A stretch of DNA of 42,211 nt from Phycisphaerales bacterium UBA1845 (GCA_002338715.1 DDIR01000006.1:19639-61849), one strand, 5' to 3'; positions 22,654-34,199 are shown, counted from the first letter of the stretch. Program-made: numbers and translations. Notes: generated by a model from the letters alone, not told the origin.

Positions 22654-23814
22654 TTATCGGATGGCCGTCTGCAATGCCAATACTGCATACGCCGTCACTA
22701 GGCTCGGGTTCGATTCAAACCAACGGTCTTCCTCATTGACCCAACTTCCGTCGCTGCGCTGAAGCAGGAACAACTGGCGGCACAATTCGACGCGCCACTC
22801 GTGCTGAACCGATGCCCCGTCGACGACCACATCCTCGCCCCAGGCGTCCAATGCCCGCGCAAACGTGTGAAGATAGTAATACAGCCCCTGCTTGGACTGA
22901 TCAGCCGGCATGTTCGCGTTCTTCGTCAACGTGTAGTTGTTGCGAATCCACTGAAACGCCCGCTGCACCCGGACGTCATCCTTGCTGACCTGGGCATACA
23001 ACATGCTCTTAAAACCGGCATAGGTCATCGAACCGTAGCTGCGGAGGATTTTCGTCTCACCGGGTCCGTCGATCGAACCGGCTTTGCTGACCCCGCCGCT
23101 GGCCGCAGAATAGACAAACCCGCCATCACCGCCCTTTGCAAACGGCTGATCGTTCGTCTCTTCGAGCATCTGACACCGCGATACAAAAACCAGCGCCTTT
23201 TTGAAAACCGGATCTTCCGGTGACAGCCCGCTTTCGTGCAGCGCTTCGAGCATCATCTGCGTGTTGGAAAGATCGGGACGCTTGTGACGCCCATACCCGG
23301 CACCACCGTAGAATGGATCCGATGGATTCTTTTCTTCACCTTCGTCCCACTGGATTTTCGCCAGATACTTCTGCGCGTTGGCGACGACTTTCTTGATCTC
23401 AGGATCGTCGCTGGTTGCAAGCGACATCACGATCACGGAGGTGTAGTAATTGTGCAAACCTTGCGCCGGTATGTAGATGCCACCGTCGTCCTGCACGTAC
23501 TTGAGAATGAAATCAAACGCGCGCTTCACGATGGGATGATTCGTGCCATAGTCGGGATGCTGAGCGAAACACTTGGCCACCAGCGCCGTGATCGCCGGGT
23601 CACTTCCAAGAAAGCCATTCCATCCACCGTCGAAGTTTTGCGTCGATTCGAGAAAGGTCAGCGCCCGTTTCTGCGCTTCCTCGGCTCGCTGCTTCACAAC
23701 CGGATCAACTCGCGACAGTCGCTTCTCATCGCGATCCGCCCGCGCCGATGACATGCACATACCCGAAGACGCCAACACCAGGCTGCACGCCACGATTCGA
23801 TTCATCCGTTTCAT
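22654..23814 (-). CDS. Exported squalene-cyclase/prenyltransferase-like repeat protein
   Basis: 386 aa from the ATG at 23814, with AGGAAGGA eight bases upstream. The open frame runs on to 23907, but that extension is encoded by the inverted repeat (its residues mirror those of the other copy) and is not part of the gene. A signal peptide (RIVACSLVLASSGMCMSSARA) precedes an alpha/alpha toroid with QW-like repeats: QNFDGGWNGF, QDDGGIYIP, QRSDGSWVNEE. No D-x-D-D cyclase acid motif is seen, so squalene or hopene cyclisation is unlikely. This family is frequent in planctomycetes as exported proteins of unknown role. Confidence 0.85.
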   Translation of the reverse strand: MKRMNRIVACSLVLASSGMCMSSARADRDEKRLSRVDPVVKQRAEEAQKRALTFLESTQNFDGGWNGFLGSDPAITALVAKCFAQHPDYGTNHPIVKRAFDFILKYVQDDGGIYIPAQGLHNYYTSVIVMSLATSDDPEIKKVVANAQKYLAKIQWDEGEEKNPSDPFYGGAGYGRHKRPDLSNTQMMLEALHESGLSPEDPVFKKALVFVSRCQMLEETNDQPFAKGGDGGFVYSAASGGVSKAGSIDGPGETKILRSYGSMTYAGFKSMLYAQVSKDDVRVQRAFQWIRNNYTLTKNANMPADQSKQGLYYYLHTFARALDAWGEDVVVDGASVQHEWRVELCRQLFLLQRSDGSWVNEEDRWFESNPSLVTAYAVLALQTAIR

Positions 23815-23834
23815 TTGAAATGTCCTTCCTGTTG

Positions 23835-23966
23835 CGGCTTTAGCGATTTCGATCCAAGCGTGGCGTTTTGCTCGTCCACTCTTGACAGCACGGGTGCCCG
23901 TACTCACGTGGATTGAATTCGTTTTGCCCCTGGATTCCCGCTTTCGCGGGAATGACGGCGCTGTCG
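23835..23966 (-). repeat. ~130-bp dispersed repeat, right copy (inverted)
   Basis: Its reverse complement matches 21912-22042 with few gaps, including the palindrome ATTCCCGCGAAAGCGGGAAT. It ends about 20 bp before the start of the squalene-cyclase-like gene, so it overlaps that gene's promoter zone. With the left copy it brackets two genes. Confidence 0.8.
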
Positions 23967-23993
23967 ATCCAGCACGATTGGATGAGGAATGCT

Positions 23994-24509
23994 CTAGGCG
24001 TTCAAGTCCAACCCGCTGTCGCCTGAATCGCCGGGGCGATTTTCATCGTCATCACCAATCGCGTCTGTTTCGATGTCGGGTATCGCAGGCGTTTCCGGTT
24101 CCAGTGACTCAATGATCACCGCGTCACCGCTCGCCGAATACCTTCCCGATCCGATCGGTTCGTGTCGCACGTGCAGCAGCGCGTTGGCCCCCTTCATTGC
24201 GGCGACGGCTTTTAGGCCTTCCACCGCTTCCTCGGGCCGGCGAAAACCATCGACAAAAACGGCTTCGACCTGTCGCACAACGCGATAACCGACCAGCGCA
24301 CCGCCGCTGGATGTTGCGATGATTTTTTCGGATTCGGCCCGCCGCTTTGCCGCGAAGTCGTCACCGCTCGGCTGATATTTTTGCAGCTTCGGATGGATTG
24401 TAGGTGGGCGTCTACGTCTTAACCACTTGCGGACCCGCAGCAGAATCCAGATCACCGCGAGTGCCGTCGTTGCGGTGACAATCACGCCCCACTGAATGTT
24501 CTCAGGCAT
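23994..24509 (-). CDS. Membrane-anchored YbjQ-like (UPF0145) domain protein
   Basis: 171 aa. One N-terminal transmembrane helix (VIVTATTALAVIWILL) is followed by a basic stop-transfer RKWLRRRRPP. Residues about 62-135 resemble the YbjQ/UPF0145 domain: IATSSGGALVGYRVVRQVEAVFV, then GLKAVAAMKGANALLHVRHE and GDAVII. UPF0145 proteins form pentameric rings of unclear role. The acidic tail (DDDENRPGDSGDSG) is not part of the domain. The start overlaps the GT2 stop by 8 bp (ATGCCTGA), so the two are probably translated together. Confidence 0.65.
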   Translation of the reverse strand: MPENIQWGVIVTATTALAVIWILLRVRKWLRRRRPPTIHPKLQKYQPSGDDFAAKRRAESEKIIATSSGGALVGYRVVRQVEAVFVDGFRRPEEAVEGLKAVAAMKGANALLHVRHEPIGSGRYSASGDAVIIESLEPETPAIPDIETDAIGDDDENRPGDSGDSGLDLNA

Positions 24510-25779
24510 CGGTCACAGGTCGCGATTCAACGACCCCGCCCATCGGAGATTCGGAAAGTGCAACGTCCGGCTGATCGGCTGGCTTGGTTGATTGATCGCT
24601 TTGATACGTCGTACCGCGCCAGGTCGTCGAAGCGCCGGCGGCTTTGCGAATGGCCATGACGAGCATCCCCACGCCCAACAGCACGCCGAAAAAGTACGTG
24701 ACCCAGGCCCAATTCGCGGCTCGAACCAATCGCATGAATTGAAAGATGACAATCTCGAGCATCAACACCACCGCCCCCGTAACACCGAGGGCGATCCACC
24801 AGTGGCTGCGGGCGGATTCATCGGCCAACATCAATCCCGTGATGGCCACAATCAGACTGATGAACGGAAACACGCTCATCGACAAAACCAAACCCAACGT
24901 CGCGAACAACCTTCGATAGGTTCTAAACGTTCCGAAGAAAATACGACTCCAACCGCGCCATGCTTCTTTGAACGATGCATACATTCGCGTCAGGTAGAGA
25001 CCGTCGTTTTGAATGACGAACAATTTCAATCCGCCGTCCTTCGCAAGCCGGGCCATGCAGATGTCTTCGTTCAGTTCGGTTTTGACGGCAGTGTGCCCGC
25101 CGATTTTCTGATACGCCTTGCGCGACATCATCATGAACGCACCATTGGCGTAGGCGGCTTTGCATTTGGGATTGTTGACTTTCTCGGGATCGAACCAGAT
25201 CACCAGGATCGCCGCGCAAATCGGCTGAATCAGTCGTTCCCAAAACGTTTTGGTTTCAAGCACGGGAAGAACCGACAGGAAGTCGGCTTGTCGACTCAAC
25301 GCTTCCTGCATCGCCATCGACAGCGTCTTGTCCGAAGTTTGTTTGCAGTCGGCATCGATGAAGCAAAGCCATTCACCGGTGGCGTACTTCATGCCGGTGT
25401 GCATGGCGTGATTCTTACCGAACCAGCCTTCGGTCAGCCGGCTGACATGCACGGCCTGCACCAGGTCGCCACGTTTGCGCTGCATCTGGTCGAGGATTTC
25501 GCCGGTGCGGTCGTCGCTGCGATCATTGATCGCGATGATTTCGAGATTGGGATAATCCTGCCGCAACAGCGACTCGATGCACGCTTCGATGTTGTCTTCT
25601 TCGTCTTTGGCGGATACGAGCACGGAGAGCCGCGGAGCGTCTTTGCCAAGCGGTCCGTGCGAGTCGGGGCGGAGTCGCCGATCATGTCGAATAGCCCGCA
25701 CGACCGCGAACTGGCGACTGGCCCAGACCAGTCCGACCACACCACAACACGCAAGCCAAATCATCATCCCTACGGGCAT
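24502..25779 (-). CDS. Membrane glycosyltransferase family 2
   Basis: 425 aa from the ATG at 25779, with AAGG a suitable distance upstream. It has an N-terminal membrane helix, then a GT-A domain: LSVLVSAKDEEDNIEACIESLL (nucleotide-binding strand), INDRSDDRTG, GKNHAMHTG, CFIDADCK (the D-x-D metal motif), and an ELNEDICMARLAKDGG acceptor/catalytic segment. Three or four C-terminal helices follow. The layout resembles processive or lipid-linked GT2 enzymes such as HpnB-like and ceramide-glucosyltransferase-like proteins. The sugar and acceptor cannot be read from sequence. It is coupled to the YbjQ-like gene and near other envelope genes. Confidence 0.88.
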   Translation of the reverse strand: MPVGMMIWLACCGVVGLVWASRQFAVVRAIRHDRRLRPDSHGPLGKDAPRLSVLVSAKDEEDNIEACIESLLRQDYPNLEIIAINDRSDDRTGEILDQMQRKRGDLVQAVHVSRLTEGWFGKNHAMHTGMKYATGEWLCFIDADCKQTSDKTLSMAMQEALSRQADFLSVLPVLETKTFWERLIQPICAAILVIWFDPEKVNNPKCKAAYANGAFMMMSRKAYQKIGGHTAVKTELNEDICMARLAKDGGLKLFVIQNDGLYLTRMYASFKEAWRGWSRIFFGTFRTYRRLFATLGLVLSMSVFPFISLIVAITGLMLADESARSHWWIALGVTGAVVLMLEIVIFQFMRLVRAANWAWVTYFFGVLLGVGMLVMAIRKAAGASTTWRGTTYQSDQSTKPADQPDVALSESPMGGVVESRPVTDA

Positions 25780-25929
25780 GTCGCGCCTTTCAGCCCAAGA
25801 GTGGAGAATCTAAGAAACCGATTATGACCCGGATTATCTGCACTGCTTCGGCATTGTCCAATCAGAAAACGTTGTGTGCGAGCGCCATCTTCGTGGCGGC
25901 AACGCCCCAGGGCTGAAACTTCAGCGAAT

Positions 25930-26994
25930 TTACGGGGTATCTACCGGTTCGACGAAGCTCGGGGGTGCCGCGTCAACACCCACCCCATCGACCTCTCCCC
26001 GCCCTTTGCCGTCGACCGCCTCACGCAGCAGCAAGAAACTCACAAGCGATCCGGAAAAGAATACACAGGTCACCGCCCCCCGCGCAATGTAATGCAAACC
26101 GCCAAGCCAGCATTCCATCAGAAACTGCGACGTCTTGTCGCTTCTGCCGTCACCGCGCGCCGACCACACGCCTTCTCCAAACGAGATCAAACAGGTCGTG
26201 ATCGACTCTGCCAACTGCACCAAGAACGCCAGGAAAGCGGCTGTGGCCCAGATCATCAAACACGTCATGGCGAAATACGCGATCGCCCGAAACGGTCGAC
26301 TCAATACATACGACACGGCGCTCGTCACCGCGTCAGCCCCATGCGCCCCACCGACAGCCACGCCCGGTGAAAACAGGTGCCCGCCGATCAGCACAACCAG
26401 AACGCCAAACGCCAACAGACAGCCCAAAGCCAACGGGATGAAAAAAAACAGTCCGCCAATCAGATCGCCCACCCAGGGGATGGCCATCATCATCCCGTAT
26501 ATGATCACCATCGCGCTGACCAGCATCGCAAATCCGACCGGCAGCACCCACGCGAGCAGGTACCCTCTCCAATAATGCTGAATGGAAAATTCCAGCGAGC
26601 GGCCTATCGACAGGTGCAAATCCTGCGTTTGCCTGTAGGCAAGCATTCTGAGGATCGCGCCGCCGATCAGCGCCCACAAGAACACCAACGGAATCATCAG
26701 ACACACGCCAAAGAACCAATGCTCGCGAATCAACGGGCCAACCCAACCGATTGAATTCCAATCCCACCCCATCGCACCAAACAATCGAGACGGTTCCGAT
26801 TCCGCGCCGCTGACCTTCCACAAACGATCGAGCGTCCACATCCAGATGGCCGACACCATCAAACCCACAGTTGCCAACACCACCGCCCCACCCCGAAATG
26901 CTTCACGCCAGGCTCTTAGAAAATCGAACACGCCGACGGCGCGTAGCCAGCCGGTGATCGTGGGGCTCTGGTTCTCGGTTGTGCCGTTGGTCAT
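25930..26994 (-). CDS. Polytopic membrane protein of unknown function
   Basis: 354 aa. AGGTG precedes the ATG at a normal distance. At least six hydrophobic segments are visible (near 38-54, 93-118, 145-170, 178-206, 240-265 and 305-325). The order of helices and the loop HLSIGRSLEFSIQHYWRGYLLAW suggest a permease-like or scaffold protein, but no family motif is recognised. It has no close partner: 150 bp separates it from the GT2 gene on the same strand. Confidence 0.78.
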   Translation of the reverse strand: MTNGTTENQSPTITGWLRAVGVFDFLRAWREAFRGGAVVLATVGLMVSAIWMWTLDRLWKVSGAESEPSRLFGAMGWDWNSIGWVGPLIREHWFFGVCLMIPLVFLWALIGGAILRMLAYRQTQDLHLSIGRSLEFSIQHYWRGYLLAWVLPVGFAMLVSAMVIIYGMMMAIPWVGDLIGGLFFFIPLALGCLLAFGVLVVLIGGHLFSPGVAVGGAHGADAVTSAVSYVLSRPFRAIAYFAMTCLMIWATAAFLAFLVQLAESITTCLISFGEGVWSARGDGRSDKTSQFLMECWLGGLHYIARGAVTCVFFSGSLVSFLLLREAVDGKGRGEVDGVGVDAAPPSFVEPVDTP

Positions 26995-27078
26995 GGTTTT
27001 GCACCTGGTGCGGAAAGCAGCAATCGTTCTGGTGGGCCCGTCGCTGCGATTATAAACGTGGAGTCGCCCCGAGCAACG

Positions 27079-27099
27079 ACATTCCGCTCATGGGAATGT
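27079..27099. terminator. Hairpin downstream of the yacG end of the chaperone block
   Basis: ACATTCC (27079-27085) pairs with GGAATGT (27093-27099) around a 7-base loop. It lies just beyond the yacG stop for minus-strand transcripts, but no U-run follows in that direction. Confidence 0.3.
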
Positions 27100-27115
27100 T
27101 TGTTGAGTATGCGGG

Positions 27116-27319
27116 CTAGTTCATTGAGGGAGGATCGACTTCGGGCAAGTCGTCCATATCGTCGGGCAGGATGGGGTCGCTGATCACATATTCCGCGTTA
27201 AGCCACTTGCCCAGGTCGATCAGCTGGCATCGGCGGCAACAGAAGGGCCGACACGGCGCTTCCTCGCGCGTGGTCACACTGAATAATTTCTGGCACGTTG
27301 GGCAGGTGTATTTGATCAC
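27116..27319 (-). CDS. yacG: YacG-family zinc protein (DNA gyrase inhibitor family)
   Basis: 67 aa, the usual YacG size. The zinc ribbon is Cys6-x2-Cys9 with Cys27-x3-Cys31, followed by the family signature RPFC-x2-RC-x-LIDLGKWL and the segment NAEYVISDP. E. coli YacG binds GyrB and inhibits gyrase. The acidic C-terminal tail matches the part that contacts gyrase in that structure (family knowledge). It is last in the dnaJ-grpE-fmdB-yacG run, 36 bp after fmdB, so may be co-transcribed with the chaperones. Confidence 0.9.
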   Translation of the reverse strand: MIKYTCPTCQKLFSVTTREEAPCRPFCCRRCQLIDLGKWLNAEYVISDPILPDDMDDLPEVDPPSMN

Positions 27320-27355
27320 GACATTACTTGAGCACGGCGTTGCTGGATCATGGCG

Positions 27356-27778
27356 TCAGGAGTCTGACGATTTCTTCGCGGGTTTGTCCGCACCCGTCGA
27401 CTTCGCAGACGTTCCTTTTGAATCGGCTGCACTTTTCTTCTTGCCGCCATCGTCGGATTTCGATGCCTTGTCCGATGAGCCGGACTTTTCCGATGGGCCG
27501 GACTTATCCGATGGGCCGGACTTATCCGTTGAACCGGACTGTGTGTCCTTGTCCGCTTTGGCGGCTTTCTTATAGCTTTCGCTGCGATAATCGGTTTCGT
27601 AGAAGCCGTCGCCCTTGAAGATGACCGCCCCACCCGCACCAATCAACCGGCGAATCGGGGCGCGCTTGCCGCACCCTTCGCACGGTTCATCGGGCTTTCG
27701 TTTCGCACGAGCGGTAATGCTCTGAAACATCTCGAAAACATGCCCACATGCTTCACATTCATATTCGTACGTCGGCAT
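27356..27778 (-). CDS. FmdB-family zinc-ribbon protein with a repetitive tail
   Basis: 140 aa. The N-terminal 70 residues are a clear FmdB zinc ribbon: MPTYEYECEACGHVFEMFQS, then CEGCGKRAPIRRLIGAGGAVIFKGDGFYETDYRS. The family is called a putative regulator; its biochemical role is not established. The C-terminal 65 residues are Ser/Lys/Asp-rich low complexity, produced partly by four 18-bp tandem units (27472-27543) coding SDKSGP-type hexapeptides. Such Lys/Ser tails are common in planctomycete FmdB proteins. The gene sits between grpE and yacG. Confidence 0.9.
   Translation of the reverse strand: MPTYEYECEACGHVFEMFQSITARAKRKPDEPCEGCGKRAPIRRLIGAGGAVIFKGDGFYETDYRSESYKKAAKADKDTQSGSTDKSGPSDKSGPSEKSGSSDKASKSDDGGKKKSAADSKGTSAKSTGADKPAKKSSDS
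27472..27543. repeat. Four tandem 18-bp units within the FmdB gene
   Basis: The unit is CCGATGGGCCGGACTTAT or close variants; the middle two copies are identical. Each encodes six residues of the tail, so copy number could change without a frameshift. Confidence 0.85.
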
Positions 27779-27828
27779 ACTTAAACGCTCCTGAAAACCT
27801 GACGCGGTTAATTGTTTCGTGCCTCGGC

Positions 27829-28458
27829 TTACGCGTCGGTATCGTCACCTTGATTGACGGCGGCTGACACGATCACCTTTGCGGGCCGCAACACGCGATC
27901 GTGCAGTTTGTAACCCTTTTGAATCTGCTGAATCACGCGACCCGGTTCGTGATCGGGTGTCGGCTGCTGCATCAACGCCTCGTGCTGCATCGGATCGAAC
28001 GGCGCGTCGGTCGCGTCGATGATTTCAACGTGGTTGTCGGTCAGGATTTTCTGCAACTTGTCGCGGACCAGCCGCACGCCGTCGGCCAACGTACTGTCGG
28101 CAGGCGCGCCACCATCACCAGCCCCCGCGACCGCCTCGACCGTGCGGTCCAGATCGTCCATCACCTCGATCACCGACTTGAGCAAACCGGTTCCCGCGTA
28201 TCGCAGGGCTTCTGATATCTCATTGCTGCTGCGGCGGGCGATGTTTTGCTGCTCGGCTTTTGAACGCAGAAATTTATCTTTCCACTCGGCGACCTCGGCT
28301 TGTAGCTGCTCGATGGGATCGGCGCTTTCCACCGTTTCCGCATCGTCAACGGCATCGACGGCTCCCGTATCCAACACTGCGTCATCGTTGGACTGCACAT
28401 CGGCGTCGTCGTTTCCGTCGGCGATGGCGACATTCTTTTTGTTCTTTTTTGTACTCAT
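27829..28458 (-). CDS. grpE: GrpE nucleotide-exchange factor
   Basis: 209 aa from the ATG at 28458; the frame extends three codons further to a TTG, which is less likely. GrpE drives ADP release from DnaK. An acidic low-complexity N-terminus precedes the long coiled coil (PIEQLQAEVAEWKDKFLRSKAEQQNIARR), the four-helix bundle and the C-terminal beta domain (FDPMQHEALMQQPTPDHEPG, VIQQIQKGYKLHDRVLRPAKVIV). These are the most conserved GrpE segments. It lies 37 bp downstream of dnaJ; no dnaK is in the window. Confidence 0.97.
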   Translation of the reverse strand: MSTKKNKKNVAIADGNDDADVQSNDDAVLDTGAVDAVDDAETVESADPIEQLQAEVAEWKDKFLRSKAEQQNIARRSSNEISEALRYAGTGLLKSVIEVMDDLDRTVEAVAGAGDGGAPADSTLADGVRLVRDKLQKILTDNHVEIIDATDAPFDPMQHEALMQQPTPDHEPGRVIQQIQKGYKLHDRVLRPAKVIVSAAVNQGDDTDA

Positions 28459-28495
28459 CAGTTTCAAGACTCTGTTTGGCTAAATCGATGTCACT

Positions 28496-29638
28496 TCAGC
28501 GCTGGCCCTTCGACTCTTCTGCACCGAAGTAATTTACCAGTTTTTCAAAAAAGCCTTTCGACTCCGGCAGTACCGTGTGGTCTTCCGTTTCTGCAAACTC
28601 ACGCAGCAGCGCTTCCTGCTTGTCGGAGAGTTTCTTCGGGATTTCGATCAGCACCTGCACCAGTTCATCACCGGTTCGGCCGGTCCTCAGATCGGGCAGT
28701 CCCAGCCCGCGCATTTTCAAGACCTGACCGTGCTGCGCGCCTTTCGGAATCGTGAGGTCGGCTCGCCCGTTAAGCGTCGGCACTTCAACCCTTGCCCCGA
28801 GCGCCGCTTGCGTGAACGAGATCGGCATGCGGCAAACGAGATCATTCTCATGGCGCTCAAGCATCTCATGGCGAGCGACCCGAACATAGCAGTGCAAGTC
28901 TCCGGGCGGCGCACCGGGTTCGCCAACTTCTCCTTCACCGCGAATGCGAACGGCCTGCCCATCGTGAATACCCGCAGGTATATCAACAAGAACGACCCGC
29001 TCTTTCGGCAAGCGTCCGCGCCCTCGACATGCCTTGCACGGCGTCACCACCACCGTTCCCTGTCCGCGACAATCCGGACAGGTCGTGACCATCCGCCCGA
29101 ACAGGCTGGCGAATCCACCCGTTTGCTCAACTTGACCATACCCGCCGCACGTCGGGCAACCCTTCCGATCGGTCCCTGGTTCAGCACCTGTTCCGCTGCA
29201 CGCATCGCATTCATCTTCGCGCACGAACTCAAGCCGCTTTTTCACGCCCTTGGAAACATCGTTGAGCGTGATGCCCACTTCGGCCTGCAAATCTGCACCG
29301 CGCCTCCGACCCCTGCGCCCGCCACCGCCAAACGCGGAACCGAAGATATCGTTGAACATCGAGAAGATGTCGTCCGCGCCCATGTGCGAGAAGTCATGCA
29401 TCCCGCTTGACGCGACGCCATCATGACCAAATTGGTCGTAGCGGCTGCGCTTGTTGGCATCGCTGAGGACTTCGTACGCTTCTGCCGCCTCTTTAAAGAG
29501 GGCTTCGGCTTCCGGATTGTCGCGGTTGCGATCGGGATGATGCTTCAAGGCGCATTTGCGATACGCCTTCTTGATTTCTTCGGCGGTGGCCGTGCGCGTC
29601 ACGCTCAGCACTTCGTAGTAATCGCGTTTCGTACTCAT
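28496..29638 (-). CDS. dnaJ: DnaJ chaperone (type I Hsp40)
   Basis: 380 aa, full length. The J domain has KHHPDRN with HPD at 34-36. A Gly-rich linker ([14 protein letters not shown]) is followed by four zinc-binding repeats, [24 protein letters not shown] and CKACRGRG, and two C-terminal substrate domains ([24 protein letters not shown]). DnaJ delivers clients to DnaK and stimulates its ATPase. It heads the dnaJ-grpE-fmdB-yacG run and is separated from the upstream groEL by a strong terminator, so it presumably has its own promoter. The first residues (MSTK) resemble those of GrpE. Confidence 0.98.
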   Translation of the reverse strand: MSTKRDYYEVLSVTRTATAEEIKKAYRKCALKHHPDRNRDNPEAEALFKEAAEAYEVLSDANKRSRYDQFGHDGVASSGMHDFSHMGADDIFSMFNDIFGSAFGGGGRRGRRRGADLQAEVGITLNDVSKGVKKRLEFVREDECDACSGTGAEPGTDRKGCPTCGGYGQVEQTGGFASLFGRMVTTCPDCRGQGTVVVTPCKACRGRGRLPKERVVLVDIPAGIHDGQAVRIRGEGEVGEPGAPPGDLHCYVRVARHEMLERHENDLVCRMPISFTQAALGARVEVPTLNGRADLTIPKGAQHGQVLKMRGLGLPDLRTGRTGDELVQVLIEIPKKLSDKQEALLREFAETEDHTVLPESKGFFEKLVNYFGAEESKGQR

Positions 29639-29721
29639 TCACCCTGCCCCAGAATCAAGCAGCACCCAAGTTTGCCACAACCCACGTCATAAAGACCAAC
29701 ATTCCGAAACAATTCATCGGC

Positions 29722-29760
29722 GAAAAAAGGGGACGAACGAGTTGCTCTTCGTCCGCCCCC
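29722..29760 (-). terminator. Rho-independent terminator after groEL
   Basis: Read on the minus strand, GGGGCGGACGAA and TTCGTCCCC form a strong stem (3-nt bulge) around a short loop, followed by six T (29728-29723). It closes the groEL-groES-groEL transcript before dnaJ. Confidence 0.85.
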
Positions 29761-29838
29761 GTGATTTCAACTGGACCGACGCGCCGGGATCATCCCGACC
29801 GCGCGATCGGTCTTGCCTTGCATCGTATCAACCGATGC

Positions 29839-31458
29839 CTAGTGAACCGCGTTGGCAACGCTCTTTTTGACGTCGCCGTCTTTCAGGTCCGTCAACATCA
29901 CTTCCGTCGTCAACATCAGACCGGAAACGCTCGACGCATTTTCCAACGCGGTGCGTGCAACCTTCGCCGGATCGATGATGCCGGCCTTGACCATGTCAAC
30001 AAACTGGCGATTGCGGGCGTCGTAACCGTTCGTGCCGGACTTCTCGAGAATCTGCTCGATGATGACGTCGCCATCTTCACCGCAGTTGGTGATGATCTGC
30101 CATGCCGGAGCGCGGAGTGCCTTGGCGATAATGTCAAAGCCCATCTTCTGCTCACCGGTCGCTTTGCTGCGGGCTTTTTCGACGGCTGCAATCGCTCGCA
30201 GGTACGCCACACCACCGCCCGGAATCACGCCTTCCTCAGCCGCTGCCTTCGTTGCGTGGAACGCGTCGTCGACGAGGTCCTTACGCTCCTTGACTTCGAC
30301 TTCAGTCGGTCCGCCGACACGAATGACAGCCACACCACCGGTCAACTTCGCGAGACGCTCCTGCAACTTCTCACGATCGTAGTCGCTGGTGGTTTTTTCG
30401 ATCTGGTTGCGGATCTGCTCGATGCGGGCTTTGATCTCGCTCTTCTTGCCGGCACCTTCGATGATCGTCGTGTCTTCCTTGGTGATGACGATCTTCTTGG
30501 CTTTGCCGAGATCGGCGAGGGTGACATTCTCGAGCTTGATGCCGAGGTCTTCGCTGATCATCTTCGCGCCGGTCAAGGTCGCGATGTCGCCCAGCATGGC
30601 CTTGCGACGATCGCCGAAACCGGGGGCTTTGACCGCACAAACGTGCAGCAGACCACGGAGACGGTTGACGACCAGAGCCGCCATCGCTTCGCCTTCGACA
30701 TCTTCGGCGATGACGAGGAACGGCTTACCCGACGAGGCAATGCTTTCGACCAGCGGAATGAATTCGCGCAGGTTGCTGATCTTCTTTTCGTAGACCAGGA
30801 CGAACGCATCTTCAAGAACGCATTGGAGCGTTGCCGGATCGGTCATGAAGTATGGCGACAGGTAGCCCTTGTCGAACTGCATGCCCTCGACAACTTCCTT
30901 CTCGGTTTCGAGCGTCTTGCCTTCTTCGATCTCGACGACGCCCTCTTTACCGACTTCTTCAAGTGCGGTCGCGAGCAGCTTGCCGATCTCTTCGTCACCG
31001 TTGGCGCTGATCGTGGCGATCTTCTCGATGTCGGCTGAGTTCTTCACGGGTGTCGCGAGCGATGCAATGCTCTTGACGGCCGCTTCGACAGCCTGGTCCA
31101 TGCCCCGCTTCAATTCCATCGGGCTGACGCCGGCAGTGACCAGCTTCAAACCTTCCTTGTAAATCGCTTCCGCCAGCACGGTCGCGGTGGTGGTGCCATC
31201 ACCGACGGCATCGCTGGTTTTGGAAGCGACTTCGTTGATCATCTTGGCGCCCATGTTTTGAAAGGGCTGCTCCAATTCGACTTCCTTGCTCACGGAGACA
31301 CCGTCTTTGGTGATCCGCGGCGCGCCCCACGACTTCTGCAAAAGAACGTTGTGACCGGTCGGTCCCATCGTCACCTTCACCGCGTTGGCGAGTTTGGTCA
31401 GGCCTTCCAGAAACTGCTGGCGGGCCTGCTGGCTGAACATCATTTGTTTCGACGCCAT
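29839..31458 (-). CDS. groEL: GroEL chaperonin, second copy (downstream of groES)
   Basis: 539 aa from the ATG at 31458, preceded by AGGAGC; the longer frame to 31632 is an artefact. All domains are present: [28 protein letters not shown] (ATP-binding Asp/Thr motif), [41 protein letters not shown] and [15 protein letters not shown]. The C-terminus ends KSVANAVH, without the Gly-Gly-Met tail of housekeeping GroEL. It differs widely from the other GroEL here in the apical domain and the ends, so this looks like an ancient paralogue rather than a recent duplication. It lies 67 bp after groES, on the same strand. Confidence 0.97.
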   Translation of the reverse strand: MASKQMMFSQQARQQFLEGLTKLANAVKVTMGPTGHNVLLQKSWGAPRITKDGVSVSKEVELEQPFQNMGAKMINEVASKTSDAVGDGTTTATVLAEAIYKEGLKLVTAGVSPMELKRGMDQAVEAAVKSIASLATPVKNSADIEKIATISANGDEEIGKLLATALEEVGKEGVVEIEEGKTLETEKEVVEGMQFDKGYLSPYFMTDPATLQCVLEDAFVLVYEKKISNLREFIPLVESIASSGKPFLVIAEDVEGEAMAALVVNRLRGLLHVCAVKAPGFGDRRKAMLGDIATLTGAKMISEDLGIKLENVTLADLGKAKKIVITKEDTTIIEGAGKKSEIKARIEQIRNQIEKTTSDYDREKLQERLAKLTGGVAVIRVGGPTEVEVKERKDLVDDAFHATKAAAEEGVIPGGGVAYLRAIAAVEKARSKATGEQKMGFDIIAKALRAPAWQIITNCGEDGDVIIEQILEKSGTNGYDARNRQFVDMVKAGIIDPAKVARTALENASSVSGLMLTTEVMLTDLKDGDVKKSVANAVH

Positions 31459-31525
31459 AATCGTCGTTGCTCCTATATATCTTGATCCCCCGCAAACTTT
31501 CCGCGAGGAACAGGTTAACCTGCTA

Positions 31526-31837
31526 CTAGCAGAAGATCGCGAGAACGTCGCTCTCGCGGAGAATGACGAGTTCTTCACCGTTGACTTCGACGTTCGTTCC
31601 CGAGTACTTGCCGTAGAACACTTCGTCGCCAACCGACACGTCCATCGCGCCGCGTTCGCCGTTCTCGAGCAACTTGCCCGGTCCGACCGAAATCACTTTG
31701 CCGCGCTGCGGTTTTTCCTGAGCGCTGTCGGGCAGAACGATACCGCCAGCCGTCATCTCCTCGGCTGAGCACTGGGCGACAACGAGACGATCATCCAACG
31801 GGCGAATCTTAAGCTTCTTGGCTGTTGCAGTGGCCAT
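31526..31837 (-). CDS. groES: GroES co-chaperonin
   Basis: 103 aa from the ATG at 31837, with AAAGGAAG upstream. GroES forms the heptameric lid of GroEL. Family segments are [11 protein letters not shown], the mobile loop [61 protein letters not shown]. The protein ends FC, an unusual last residue. It is flanked on both sides by groEL genes on the same strand (gaps of 93 and 67 bp), so one lid serves two barrels. Confidence 0.98.
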   Translation of the reverse strand: MATATAKKLKIRPLDDRLVVAQCSAEEMTAGGIVLPDSAQEKPQRGKVISVGPGKLLENGERGAMDVSVGDEVFYGKYSGTNVEVNGEELVILRESDVLAIFC

Positions 31838-31930
31838 GGTTCTATACTTCCTTTCGAGCAATCTTTCAGAATATCGATAACACGATTCGTCGAACGCTGC
31901 GGTCCGACGATCGCCAATTTCCAATACGAA

Positions 31931-33867
<1,937 letters not shown>

Positions 33868-34191
33868 TCAAGTCCAAGCGTCCGGGAGCGGCTCGCCGGT
33901 CTTGTCTTGCCATAGCTGGCGGATTTGTGATCGCCAGTCTTCGAGGATCTCGCGGGTTTTGTCGGGATCGTGGAAAAAGGGATCGTGCGGGGCCAGTCGT
34001 TCGACCATTTCGTCGATCGGTGCGGTCATGATCCGGGAGGCGGTGTAATACTTCTCCTTGAAGAGCAGGTTCATGCGGGCTTTGGAGATCGTCTTCACGT
34101 CCAACAGCGAGACGCGCTCACCCTCCGCCCACTCGCGCGTTCGGATGCGAACTTTGAAGTAGCCCATTCGGATGGCCGCAGGGTCTTGCAT
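33868..34191 (-). CDS. Small soluble protein of unknown function
   Basis: 107 aa from the ATG at 34191, eight bases after the stop of the P-loop kinase gene; a start at 34227 would overlap that gene by 28 bp. It has no signal peptide or membrane helix. It begins QDPAAIRMGYFKVRIRTREWAEG, a beta-rich section, and continues with helices DEMVERLAPHDPFF and REILEDWRSQIRQLWQDK. I recognise no family. Its position, tightly after the kinase and gcdH, suggests one transcript of three genes. Confidence 0.7.
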   Translation of the reverse strand: MQDPAAIRMGYFKVRIRTREWAEGERVSLLDVKTISKARMNLLFKEKYYTASRIMTAPIDEMVERLAPHDPFFHDPDKTREILEDWRSQIRQLWQDKTGEPLPDAWT

Positions 34192-34199
34192 GCTTGAAA

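Noticed and set aside
22654..23814. Squalene-hopene cyclase
   Set aside because: QW-like repeats are present, but the D-x-D-D motif and usual length (about 630 aa) are absent and there is a signal peptide. Called a repeat protein only.
27472..27543. Four 18-bp units as a CRISPR array
   Set aside because: There are no spacers and the units are in frame within FmdB; it is a coding microsatellite-like repeat.
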